Assembly (NCBI RefSeq): GCF_001592735.1
Contig: NZ_LUKE01000002.1
Coordinates: forward strand, 186,001-250,000
From: Bdellovibrio bacteriovorus
GTDB taxonomy: Bacteria; Bdellovibrionota; Bdellovibrionia; Bdellovibrionales; Bdellovibrionaceae
Length of the DNA stretch: 64,000 bases
Direction: 5' to 3'
Numbering within the stretch: the first letter of the stretch is position 1; every line of letters begins with the position of its first letter. The notes under the pieces were generated by a model. The model was not told the DNA's origin, searched no databases, and saw nothing but the letters and a program-made list of their open reading frames with translations. This document shows, one piece after another, positions 52,155 through 59,997 of the stretch. The position numbers were made by a program, and so were the translations under genes.

Positions 52155-53513
52155 ATGAAAAGTAATAAAACAGCATTTACAGCTTTATTGTCTTTAAGTC
52201 TTTTGGCTGCCGGCTGCGGTGAGTACTCTAAATCTCCAGAAGGAGATATGAACGAACTTCGCCAGTGGCAACAAGAACAAAATGGCAAAAACAACGGTCC
52301 GGTGATTAAATACGTCGACAAACCTGTCGAACAACCACCGCAAATCGTTTACCGTGAACAAGCTAAAGTCGGTCGTGATGCGATCATCATTTCTACGGGC
52401 ACACTGATGACTTTCAGTGAAGGTGTTAAAACATCCTACCCGATCCGCACCGCCATCACGGTGCCGGGGGTAAAAATCAGACTTAAGGCTGCAAACTTCC
52501 CTAAAGATATTCCTTTAGAGGAATCTAAAACGGAACCAGGCGTTTTCGTTTTAACTTGGACGCCTGACTTTTACACAATTCCATCAGGCGAAACCCATAA
52601 AACGTTTATCGCTAAAGTTATTCCAGAGATCATCGCGGGCGATGCCAAAGTTGTTGAGGCTTTGCGTGGTTTAGATCTTTCTCAAGACTTCACGGTTCAA
52701 GTATTACCGACTCAAGAACTTCCAAGTGCTTTGACGGTTTCTGGTCTTGAAGCGGAAGTGATGGAAGGAACTGTGGTTCCTTTCTCTGTGACGGTGAAAG
52801 TTCCAGGTGTTGATGATAAATCAGCGGAAAAACCGACCTTGGAAGTTTCTTATGATAAAATCAGCGTGACTGAAGGCAATAGCTTCCTTGAAATGGATGG
52901 CACTCGCCACGTGACTCCGGATGCCACTAAAAAGTCTGCTGAATACCTTGGCAATTACCAGTGGAAATTCAGTCTTTTGTTTGATACTCAAAAAATGTCT
53001 CGCCAAACACAGTTGGCTAAAGATGGTTCTGAGATGGCTAATGCTGACGGCACCCGCGTTCGCTTTAGTTTAAAAGCTAAAGGCGGTCGTGATCTTTCGA
53101 CGCCTGTGAAATTGGTTCAGGTTAAAATCAAAGCTTTACCAAAGGTAGAAGCAGAACCTACTCCGACAACAGAAACGACGGTCACTCCGGCAGAAACTAA
53201 AAAAGAAGAAACAAAAGCTGAAACGACTCCCGCTAAAAAAGAAGAAGTCACTACGAGATCAGCAAAAGTGGACACTGCAAAAGCAGCGGAAGCTGCTAAG
53301 AAAGTAGCAGATGCTAAAAAGGCGGCTGATGCAAAGAAAGCCGCGGACGCTAAAAAAGCGGCTGATGCTAAAAAAGCAGCCGACGCGAAGAAAGCGGCGG
53401 ACGCTAAAAAGGCCGCCGATGCAAAAAAAGCCGCTGACGCTAAAAAAGATACCAAAACTACAACCACTACAAAAAAGAAAACCACAACGACTGCTAAGAA
53501 GGAGACTAAATAA
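52155..53513 (+). CDS. Lipoprotein with an alanine/lysine repeat tail
   Basis: 452 residues. Lipobox LAAGC at Cys 17. The first 330 residues look beta-rich and may be two Ig-like domains (IRTAITVPGVKIRLKAANFP, TVSGLEAEVMEGTVVPFSVT). The last 70 are an extreme tail: eight copies of (A/V)ADAKK, then Lys/Thr only. Such a tail is a helical or unfolded stalk. Partner in the operon are an outer-membrane barrel and a VWA lipoprotein. In Myxococcus a lipoprotein (GltK) is part of the outer-membrane complex, which may be the match. Confidence 0.72.
   Translation: MKSNKTAFTALLSLSLLAAGCGEYSKSPEGDMNELRQWQQEQNGKNNGPVIKYVDKPVEQPPQIVYREQAKVGRDAIIISTGTLMTFSEGVKTSYPIRTAITVPGVKIRLKAANFPKDIPLEESKTEPGVFVLTWTPDFYTIPSGETHKTFIAKVIPEIIAGDAKVVEALRGLDLSQDFTVQVLPTQELPSALTVSGLEAEVMEGTVVPFSVTVKVPGVDDKSAEKPTLEVSYDKISVTEGNSFLEMDGTRHVTPDATKKSAEYLGNYQWKFSLLFDTQKMSRQTQLAKDGSEMANADGTRVRFSLKAKGGRDLSTPVKLVQVKIKALPKVEAEPTPTTETTVTPAETKKEETKAETTPAKKEEVTTRSAKVDTAKAAEAAKKVADAKKAADAKKAADAKKAADAKKAADAKKAADAKKAADAKKAADAKKDTKTTTTTKKKTTTTAKKETK
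53304..53447 (+). repeat. Eight tandem 18-bp units coding (A/V)ADAKK
   Basis: One VADAKK unit followed by seven AADAKK units. Codons vary between units (GCG, GCC, GCT, GCA; AAA, AAG; GAT, GAC), so the protein repeat is kept while the DNA has drifted. It is inside the lipoprotein gene. It also opens long ORFs in other frames that are not genes. Confidence 0.95.
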
Positions 53514-54256
53514 TGAAAACGATGAAAATCCTCTTAACAGCTCTTCTCGTTTGCTCTTTTGTTCAAACTGCACAAGCGGCGGGCAAAAAGTCTGCGCCTA
53601 AACAAATCAATGCCTCTGAAGACATTGATACCTTAGGTGGTAACAAAGACCTTATGGATATGGCAGGCCGTATTCAATCAACCAGCCGTTCACGTATCGT
53701 GCAAGAGCGCATCGTGGATCGTCGCAACAAAGTTGAGTTCGGTCTTTCTTACGGCGGCATCATGGGTGGTGACGCTTATCTAAGAACTCAAAGCATTGGT
53801 TTTTCGATGGACTACCACATCACTCCTCGTTGGTCGATCGGTGGCCGTTATTATGATTTCGGGTCCAGCCTCACTCCAGAAGGAGAAAGAATCAAAAAAG
53901 CTTCCGAAGAAGCAAAAGCCAATGGTGGCGTTGCCAACCCATTTAACGTCGACACTCCACAAAGTGCGATGATGGCTGTTGTAAACTGGTACCCAATTTA
54001 CGGCAAAACTAGTTTCCTAGATTTAGGTGTCACTCAGTTTGACCTTTACTTGCTTGCTGGCGGTGGTTCTATTGAACTTTCAAGTGGCAACACCGATCTT
54101 TATACTGCGGGTTTGGGTGTGGGTGCTTGGATGTCTCGTCATCTTTCCATCCGCTCTGAAATCCGTTACCAAAAATATGATGATATGCCAGACCGCACGG
54201 TGGCTCGCTCTGTAGATACAGCGGCGGCGACAATTTCGATCGGATGGATCTTATGA
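53513..54256 (+). CDS. Outer-membrane beta-barrel protein of the gliding operon
   Basis: 247 residues, one-base overlap (TAATG) with the lipoprotein. Signal peptide KTMKILLTALLVCSFVQTAQA, then alternating amphipathic strands typical of a small barrel (EFGLSYGGIMGGDAYLRTQ, RWSIGGRYYDFGSSL, HLSIRSEIRYQKYDD), ending AATISIGWIL, a normal barrel end. In Myxococcus GltA, GltB and GltH are barrels of this sort. It pairs with the TPR protein and VWA lipoprotein downstream. Confidence 0.78.
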   Translation: MKTMKILLTALLVCSFVQTAQAAGKKSAPKQINASEDIDTLGGNKDLMDMAGRIQSTSRSRIVQERIVDRRNKVEFGLSYGGIMGGDAYLRTQSIGFSMDYHITPRWSIGGRYYDFGSSLTPEGERIKKASEEAKANGGVANPFNVDTPQSAMMAVVNWYPIYGKTSFLDLGVTQFDLYLLAGGGSIELSSGNTDLYTAGLGVGAWMSRHLSIRSEIRYQKYDDMPDRTVARSVDTAAATISIGWIL

Positions 54257-55296
54257 TAAAATCAGTTCGCTTTGTTACAGCCACAGCTCTTATGTTCGCG
54301 ATGAGCACCCCTGCTTTCGCGACCGAGCGCGTGTCTGTAAAAGAGTGGGCTCAGAAGTGGGCTGACTCTTTAAACACTAAAAAGGCGTTGGCGTTTAGCA
54401 CCGCAGACCTAGAACAGAAAACTCTAGGTTTTTGCAGTGATTGCGATAACAAAACTTTAATGACCAAAGCCCGAAAGGATTTTGAAGCGGGTAAATACGA
54501 TCAAGCGATCAGCTCTTATAACAAGATTCCTCGTGCCAATACCTATTGGTTAGACGCCGTGGAAGAAAAAGGCTGGGCTTTTTTCCGTAAAGGCGAATTT
54601 GAAAAAACTTTGGCGCAAACTAAGACCTTGCTTGCTCCTCAGTTTGCGGAAATCACGAATACCGAAGCTTACCTTCTGCAATCTTTAAGTCAGTTAAAGA
54701 TTTGTGATTACAAAGGTGTTTTTGAAACGCACCAGGCTTTTAAAGAAAAACAAAAAGCTCGTATCATGGAAGTTCAAGCCTTAGCAAAATCGGGCTGGAA
54801 TGACTCTTTGACGAAATTTTTGAAAAAAGCTGATAAGTTTCCGTTATCCATGGAGGACATGGGTGACAGCGTTACGAAACTGCCTTTGAACATTTACAAA
54901 GACATCGAGTTTCAAAAACAGGTTTTAAGATTTAAAGCTTCCGAAAAAGGAATCGTCTTTGCAGATTCAAAGAACAAATCTGTCGTTGCTAAGTTAGAAA
55001 AAATCAACGACGCCGCTTTTAAAGCGCTTAAAAACAGAGTGCAAGAACTGGCTCAAGAAGAAACGAACGAGAACTTTAAAATCATTCAGAAGTTAAATCT
55101 GGTTGAAGTGGAAGCCATCCAACGCGTTCACACCGATCAAGCTTTAACCGATGAAATGTACGCGAAAAAAACATTCAACAAGGTTGATTCGGACAAATTA
55201 GTATTTATGGATGACGGTCGCCCTTGGATTGATGAACTTGATAAGTTTGAGGTCGCAACGAAATCTTGCGCTCAAGGACTTAGGAGGAAGATGTGA
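54253..55296 (+). CDS. Exported TPR-like protein of the gliding operon
   Basis: 347 residues from the ATG at 54253 (ATGA overlap; an ATG nine bases earlier is in frame but adds residues before the signal). Signal peptide IKSVRFVTATALMFAMSTPAFA. TPR-like helices appear at LMTKARKDFEAGKYDQAISSYN and AVEEKGWAFFRKGEFEKTL. Cys pair in CSDCDN (about 59-62). This fits GltC-type periplasmic TPR proteins. It ends in a GTGA overlap with the VWA gene. Confidence 0.75.
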   Translation: MIKSVRFVTATALMFAMSTPAFATERVSVKEWAQKWADSLNTKKALAFSTADLEQKTLGFCSDCDNKTLMTKARKDFEAGKYDQAISSYNKIPRANTYWLDAVEEKGWAFFRKGEFEKTLAQTKTLLAPQFAEITNTEAYLLQSLSQLKICDYKGVFETHQAFKEKQKARIMEVQALAKSGWNDSLTKFLKKADKFPLSMEDMGDSVTKLPLNIYKDIEFQKQVLRFKASEKGIVFADSKNKSVVAKLEKINDAAFKALKNRVQELAQEETNENFKIIQKLNLVEVEAIQRVHTDQALTDEMYAKKTFNKVDSDKLVFMDDGRPWIDELDKFEVATKSCAQGLRRKM

Positions 55297-56519
55297 GACA
55301 TTTAACTGCCGCCGCTATATATATCGCGGCATTCCTTTTATTTGCCGCTTGCAGCCCTGAGTCGTCTTCGTACATCTCTCAACGTCCGGTGCAAAACGAG
55401 ACGATTGAGTCACCGAAATACGACAAACTGCCAGAACAAACCTTTGAATGGGTGACTTTAGACGGTGGCCAAAGCCAACTGGATTTCAACCCGCAATTGG
55501 ATATCTTGTTTGTGACGGACAATTCAGAAAGCATGAAGGGTGCGCAAGAGAATTTGTTCAAAAATATGGACAAATTCACTCGCAGCATCACTAAAAACAA
55601 AATGATCGATTACCATGTCGGAGTGATTTCGACGTGGGACGGTTCGGAAGCTTACCTTAAAGCGAATCAAAAATATGGTATTGGCGAGCTTCGCTATATT
55701 AAAGATAGCAAAGGCCAAAGCTATAACCGTCGTTTCGTGATCAAAACAGATTCTAAAGATATCTTAGCGTCGACTTTAAAAATCGGTGCGGTTCCTTTAG
55801 CTCAAGGTGGTCCAGAGAATGAGGAGTTCTTCTCTCCCCTTTCGGCGGCCATTCAGAAAACCGGTCGTGGGGCGGCGAATGAAGAGTTCTTCCGCGAGAA
55901 CGCTCAATTGGTTGTGATCTTTTTGACCGATGCGGATGATTCAGCCTCCGGTGACCCAAAAGATATCGTGAAAGAATTGATCGCCTTCAAGGGCGGACGT
56001 AAAGATAAAGTTTCTATTTACGGTGTTTTGGTGAATAAAAAGGACAAAGATGACACGAAGGACTGGGCGTTACGCGTTCACCCTAAATATCACCCTGAGT
56101 GCTTTAAAAAAGAAGGCAAAAAACAAGTTCAGATTTCAGGATGTGGTCCTTTCGGTCCAGAGCGTATCGAAGCGGCGATTTTAGAAGCCAATAAGTATGA
56201 CGGAACACCGGCAGAAATCCTAAAGAAATTCATCGTCAATATCAATTCCGCAAACTTCGGTACGGAATTGGGTTCGGTGGGTGATTCGATTTCGATCAAA
56301 ACTTTGCGCAAAGAAATCTTCTTGGGAAACTTGGCGCCAAGATCTGTTGACGGCAAACCGTTAATCAAGGTCAGCTATGGCAAACAAGTGATCAACCAAG
56401 GTAAAGGTGGTTGGTTGTACAACGCTGAAAACAACTCGGTTGTTCTTTCTGGCGATATTGACTACCAATACGTTGAGGGTGCGAAATTCACCGTTCAAGT
56501 CAGCCCACTGACTTACTAG
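55293..56519 (+). CDS. VWA-domain lipoprotein (CglB-like)
   Basis: 408 residues, GTG start overlapping the previous stop, AGGAGG upstream. Lipobox FAAC at Cys 20. The von Willebrand A domain begins near 60: LDILFVTDNSESMKGAQENL holds the MIDAS DxSxS metal site, and QLVVIFLTDADDSASGDP the later acidic metal residues. Cys in ECFKKEGK and SGCGPFGPE. In Myxococcus the VWA lipoprotein CglB binds the substrate during gliding. This is the last gene of the operon and is followed by a strong terminator. Confidence 0.82.
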   Translation: MRHLTAAAIYIAAFLLFAACSPESSSYISQRPVQNETIESPKYDKLPEQTFEWVTLDGGQSQLDFNPQLDILFVTDNSESMKGAQENLFKNMDKFTRSITKNKMIDYHVGVISTWDGSEAYLKANQKYGIGELRYIKDSKGQSYNRRFVIKTDSKDILASTLKIGAVPLAQGGPENEEFFSPLSAAIQKTGRGAANEEFFRENAQLVVIFLTDADDSASGDPKDIVKELIAFKGGRKDKVSIYGVLVNKKDKDDTKDWALRVHPKYHPECFKKEGKKQVQISGCGPFGPERIEAAILEANKYDGTPAEILKKFIVNINSANFGTELGSVGDSISIKTLRKEIFLGNLAPRSVDGKPLIKVSYGKQVINQGKGGWLYNAENNSVVLSGDIDYQYVEGAKFTVQVSPLTY

Positions 56520-56545
56520 ATTCAAAATTCAAATTTGAATCTCTA

Positions 56546-56579
56546 AAAACCCCGGCCACACACCGGGGTTTTATTTTTT
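56546..56579 (+). terminator. Terminator of the gliding operon
   Basis: AAAACCCCGG / CCGGGGTTTT, a ten-bp stem with a seven-base loop, followed by ATTTTTTT. It lies 27 bases after the stop of the VWA gene and also faces the convergent gene that ends at 56571. Confidence 0.9.
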
Positions 56580-57317
56580 TAGCTTGATCACCGTCAGCGC
56601 GTTGACGTTCGATCGGACATCACGATCATTAATCCACAGATAACCATCTTCACAAACTCTTTGAAACTCGGGCGCATAAAGAGCGCAACTTTTTCCCCAA
56701 GAGTTTCTTAGTTTAAACTCACAGGTCTGCGTGTTATCGTTCCAGCGCATCCCCACAATACTGCTTTCATGCAAATTATCAAAACTTGGCTGCGCAGCTC
56801 TTCCTTTCTCAAGAAAAGTCGTACTGTACCCGATGCTGACAGGATTGCCCGCTTTCAGAAATGACGCCAGCTTGTTAGAAATCTCATGCATTCTAGGCAC
56901 GCTCGTCAAGGACCATTGTTCGATCTCCATGGGTTTCATGGGAACGCGCGGAGAACACAGGCCATCGATATTTTTTCGCAGCTCTTTAAGGGACTCGTTA
57001 TTAAGCTGATCAACCCAAGCCGCCGCGCCATTAAACATATCATACCCTTTCGGCGCGCATAGCTGCATATAAGCCTCCTCAGAGGGAGCTTTAGGCAAAG
57101 GCATCCACTTTCTTTCGTATTTATCCCGGTCCCGTTTTCCACCAAGCTTTACGGTCTTGGTGTTTTGTCCCATGAGTGCAAGAGTTCGCTCTCCAAGGTA
57201 ATAATTAACTCCATTATCGACCAAAGAGCCTTCAGATTTAAGTTGGCTTTCAAGGCAGGCTCCGCGTCCGTTAGCCTGATAAGCCAACGTGGCTAGCCCC
57301 TTGCCTTCTCCTGCCAA
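56571..57317 (-). pseudogene. Decayed papain-like (C1-type) peptidase remnant
   Basis: About 248 residues from a TTG, but no signal peptide and no upstream frame (a stop lies three codons before). The C-terminal part has a papain-like signature: LHESSIVGMRWND (His), then CEFKLRNSWGKSC (Asn in the RNSWG motif), then CEDGYLWINDRD. The N-terminal half, where the catalytic Cys and signal peptide should be, is missing. Cys residues and a middle region (RGACLESQLKSEG, MQLCAPKGY) remain. It looks like a truncated exported cysteine peptidase, probably inactive. Confidence 0.55.
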
Positions 57318-57492
57318 ACCCCTTTAGATCGACTTTTTTGGTATCAATTTTAGATCTTTATTTCATGTTTTTAGCCATTTTATCGAAATTTGGATCATTT
57401 TTTGATACCTTCGGAAACGCCGTTGCGGGCCTTGGCAAGTTCGGGCACTTTCATTTTCAAGCAGTCATGCTTAAAAAACAAGGAGCTAGAAA

Positions 57493-57630
57493 ATGAGAAC
57501 AATGCTTTTGATGATCGTTTCTTTAGGACACAAAGTTATCAACGGAAACTGCGAATTCAGCACCCCTTCTTATCACCGTTTCAATGTTTTAGGTGGTGGC
57601 GCTTTCGTGGTGAGTGAACAACAAGATTAA
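57493..57630 (+). CDS. 45-residue small protein upstream of an HTH regulator
   Basis: A 46-codon frame with a strong ribosome site (AAGGAG nine bases before ATG), ending 21 bp before the HTH gene at 57652. Product begins with a short hydrophobic stretch (MRTMLLMIVSLGHKVI), has one Cys (NGNCEFS), then SYHRFNVLGGGAFVVSEQQD. The strong ribosome site and position suggest it is translated. It may be a leader, a small signal or a partner of the regulator. No relatives known to me. Confidence 0.55.
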   Translation: MRTMLLMIVSLGHKVINGNCEFSTPSYHRFNVLGGGAFVVSEQQD

Positions 57631-57651
57631 TCTTAAAAAAAAGGCACTAAG

Positions 57652-58461
57652 ATGAGCAACTTTAAATCAGAACAAATCAAGACCGTGATCAAGGATCTTT
57701 TAAAAAAGAAAAAACTGACTTACGAAAACGTCGCCGAAGAACTTGAGTGCTCGGTGCCGACCGTGAAGCGCATTTTAGGCCCTGAAGAGTTAAGCCTTCC
57801 CCGTTTGCTTCAGCTTTGTGAACTTTTAGATGTAACTTTCGGGGAAATTGAAACCCTTATCCACATCAAAAAAGACGACCAAGAAGAGTTCACTTTGCCA
57901 CAACAAGAATTCTTGGCTAAGAACTCTTCGTACCTAGCTTATTTTATCGCGCTGTATTCCTTCACTCCGGAACAAATTGCCGAAAAATATAAGCTAAACG
58001 CACGTTCAACAGACAAATACCTGCTTCAGCTTGAAAAGCTCGAGCTGATCAAAGTCACCGGTAAGCTGCGCGTAAAGCCGGCGTTTAAAAACCTTCCAGG
58101 GCTAGGTCATGGAGTTTTGGCCAAAGCATACTATCGAAATTTTATTAGCAAAGGCGCAGAATTCTTTATTCAGAATATCTCTGACGAGCTAAGTGCTTAC
58201 AACCCTAAGTCCGAAGATAAGATACCTAAAGGCTTTAGCATGAATGCCACCAAAGTCAGTCGCGAGTCTTACACGAAGTTCGTGCATGAACAAAATAAAG
58301 CCCGCGAAGCCTTTATGAAGCTTGCTTCTTACGAAGAAAAATCTTTACCGGAATCCGAGCTGCAGACGATGGTCATCATGCACGCTTTCACCATCGTGGA
58401 TAACGAAGACAAAGTACTTAAAATCGTTGAGAACACTTTAGGAGAAATTAAAAACCTTTAG
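57652..58461 (+). CDS. HTH transcriptional regulator (Xre-like N-terminus)
   Basis: 269 residues. The N-terminal HTH (about 8-62) reads IKDLLKKKKLTYENVAEELECSVPTVKRIL, then LLQLCELLDVTFGEIETL, a lambda-repressor-like fold. A second HTH-like segment lies near 103-132 (FTPEQIAEKYKLNARSTDKYLLQL). The C-terminal 130 residues are helical and do not match a family I know. A 45-residue ORF precedes it by 21 bp. An inverted repeat GGTATCAA...TTGATACC (57340-57347 and 57402-57409) lies further upstream and could be an operator. Confidence 0.75.
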   Translation: MSNFKSEQIKTVIKDLLKKKKLTYENVAEELECSVPTVKRILGPEELSLPRLLQLCELLDVTFGEIETLIHIKKDDQEEFTLPQQEFLAKNSSYLAYFIALYSFTPEQIAEKYKLNARSTDKYLLQLEKLELIKVTGKLRVKPAFKNLPGLGHGVLAKAYYRNFISKGAEFFIQNISDELSAYNPKSEDKIPKGFSMNATKVSRESYTKFVHEQNKAREAFMKLASYEEKSLPESELQTMVIMHAFTIVDNEDKVLKIVENTLGEIKNL

Positions 58462-58475
58462 TTTGAAGTTTAAAC

Positions 58476-58913
58476 CTAAACTTCCAAAATCAAAGTCACG
58501 GGGCCGTCATTAAGAAGATCCACCTTCATGTCGCCCCCGAAGACGCCACCCAGGGTTTTAACCCCTTCTGCACGACTTAGCTGCAATGATTTTTCATAAA
58601 GGACTTTAGCGGCATCAGGTTTTTCGGCATTCACAAAACTGGGCCGACTGCCGCGGCTGACATCACCCAATAATGTGAATTGAGAAACGATCAGATGCTC
58701 TCCTTGGATATCTTTAACAGACAAGTTCATCTTGCCTTCGGCATCAGGAAAAATTCGCAAAGCACAGATCTTTGTTATCATCTTTTTAAGCTGTTCTTCA
58801 CTATCACCTTGAGCGATCCCCAAGAGTGTTAATAAACCCGGGCCAATTGAGGAAATCAATTGCCCATCCACGGTGACACTGGCTCTTTTAGCTCTTTGAA
58901 CGACGGCTTTCAT
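58476..58913 (-). CDS. dtd: D-aminoacyl-tRNA deacylase
   Basis: 145 residues, usual length. Conserved motifs: [20 protein letters not shown] (the SQFTL signature) and, at the end, [13 protein letters not shown] (the Gly-Pro motif that reads chirality). It removes D-amino acids from tRNA. Converges on the HTH regulator 14 bp away, and its stop region overlaps a small inverted repeat. Single gene with its own start. Confidence 0.95.
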   Translation of the reverse strand: MKAVVQRAKRASVTVDGQLISSIGPGLLTLLGIAQGDSEEQLKKMITKICALRIFPDAEGKMNLSVKDIQGEHLIVSQFTLLGDVSRGSRPSFVNAEKPDAAKVLYEKSLQLSRAEGVKTLGGVFGGDMKVDLLNDGPVTLILEV

Positions 58914-58944
58914 GCCCTAGGATTCTAAGATAAAAAAATACGCT

Positions 58945-59886
58945 TTACAACGACGCGCAGGATGCTGCCGGATTATAAACAGGCCAAGATGTCGTATCAG
59001 TATCAGTCAATCCCATTTCTGGGTGAGCACGTCCCAAAAATCCCTCTTGAACCATGACTTCTCGCACGGGCACTAAGAGATCTGAGAAATCATTGACCCC
59101 TAAAAAGGTGTCTTTATTAATAACCCAAGCACTTTCAGGGGAAGGATGAATTAGGGCCAAGCACTGTCCGTTTTCAAAGCAGCCGTTCTGGTCTGGCGTT
59201 GAATTCATGCCGACCTCAATACTTTCCCCGCGTCGATCCAAGATCTCACAACCCGCAGCATCCCTTAAGATCCCTTCACGAGTGATAAATCCGCCATCTA
59301 AAGAGAACTGGGTCTCTTCTTCGCATCGTCGTACAAACAATCCATTTTGCGAAGCCACGTTAAGGATTCCCTGCTTAGAAGGGCTTTCTATTTCTGCGCC
59401 ATAAATAATGCCGGAAAAAATAGCTTCAACTTCACGGCTAAAGTTGCGACAGTCCCGCATCCCCAAAACTTTCATGTTATTATCGACAAACACCTCAGAA
59501 AAAGTTCCTTTGCCGCACCCTTCGCTATGAATCTGAATTCGGTGTGCTTCCACTTCATTTTTAATATTGGTCATAGAAAATGCCCTTAAACGCATTTCAC
59601 CCTGCAACGGAATATCCAGATTTTTTTCTTTAAGCAGACAATAGTATTTATCTAAACCCGAAAACTCTTGTTGATCTACGGTCGTCGCGGGCCTGCGCTC
59701 TGGCGCTTTTTCTGGAACCAAATCCTCAGCCTTCACTTCAAGCGCAGGAATTAAAGGAACTGACTCGGGGGCAAGGATTTCGCTCGCCGAAGTTTCCTTT
59801 GTCGTTTTTTCTTCAAAATTTTGGATTTTATAAAAAAGAATCGCCGAGCCGAGTATCGCTGAAACTAACAACACTTTTTTCTGCAT
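58945..59886 (-). CDS. Membrane-anchored or exported protein of unknown function
   Basis: 313 residues. N-terminal hydrophobic segment KVLLVSAILGSAILFYKI (about 4-21) anchors it, followed by an acidic Pro-rich linker. The rest is extracytoplasmic, with several Cys (YYCLLKEKN, SEGCGKGTF, MRDCRNFS, FVRRCEEET) and a repeated look (RREGILRDAAGCEI, DQNGCFENGQCLAL). It may be a disulfide-stabilised beta protein. No family recognised. Lies 31 bp upstream of dtd on the same strand, so possible cotranscription. Confidence 0.65.
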   Translation of the reverse strand: MQKKVLLVSAILGSAILFYKIQNFEEKTTKETSASEILAPESVPLIPALEVKAEDLVPEKAPERRPATTVDQQEFSGLDKYYCLLKEKNLDIPLQGEMRLRAFSMTNIKNEVEAHRIQIHSEGCGKGTFSEVFVDNNMKVLGMRDCRNFSREVEAIFSGIIYGAEIESPSKQGILNVASQNGLFVRRCEEETQFSLDGGFITREGILRDAAGCEILDRRGESIEVGMNSTPDQNGCFENGQCLALIHPSPESAWVINKDTFLGVNDFSDLLVPVREVMVQEGFLGRAHPEMGLTDTDTTSWPVYNPAASCASL

Positions 59887-59965
59887 TTAGAAAGGCTAGC
59901 AGCAAGAATGCCTTTTTCAGAGGGGAAAATCGTCAGGTATCAAAATGAGACCCTGGAATTTTGAC

Positions 59966-59988
59966 GCCTGTCGAGGGGATCGACAGGC
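59966..59988 (-). terminator. Hairpin downstream of the CHASE2-like kinase
   Basis: Perfect 9-bp stem GCCTGTCGA / TCGACAGGC with loop GGGGA, about 10 bases past the stop of the minus-strand kinase gene. No T tract follows, so it may be rho-dependent or an RNA end structure. Confidence 0.5.
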
Positions 59989-59997
59989 TTAAAACCC

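Noticed and set aside
53117-53485. Long minus-strand ORF over the repeat tail
   Set aside because: It is a shadow of the low-complexity AADAKK repeat, which keeps several frames open; product is Ala/Phe-rich noise.
53259-53601. Other-frame ORFs across the same repeat
   Set aside because: Same repeat effect, no ribosome sites, basic low-complexity products.
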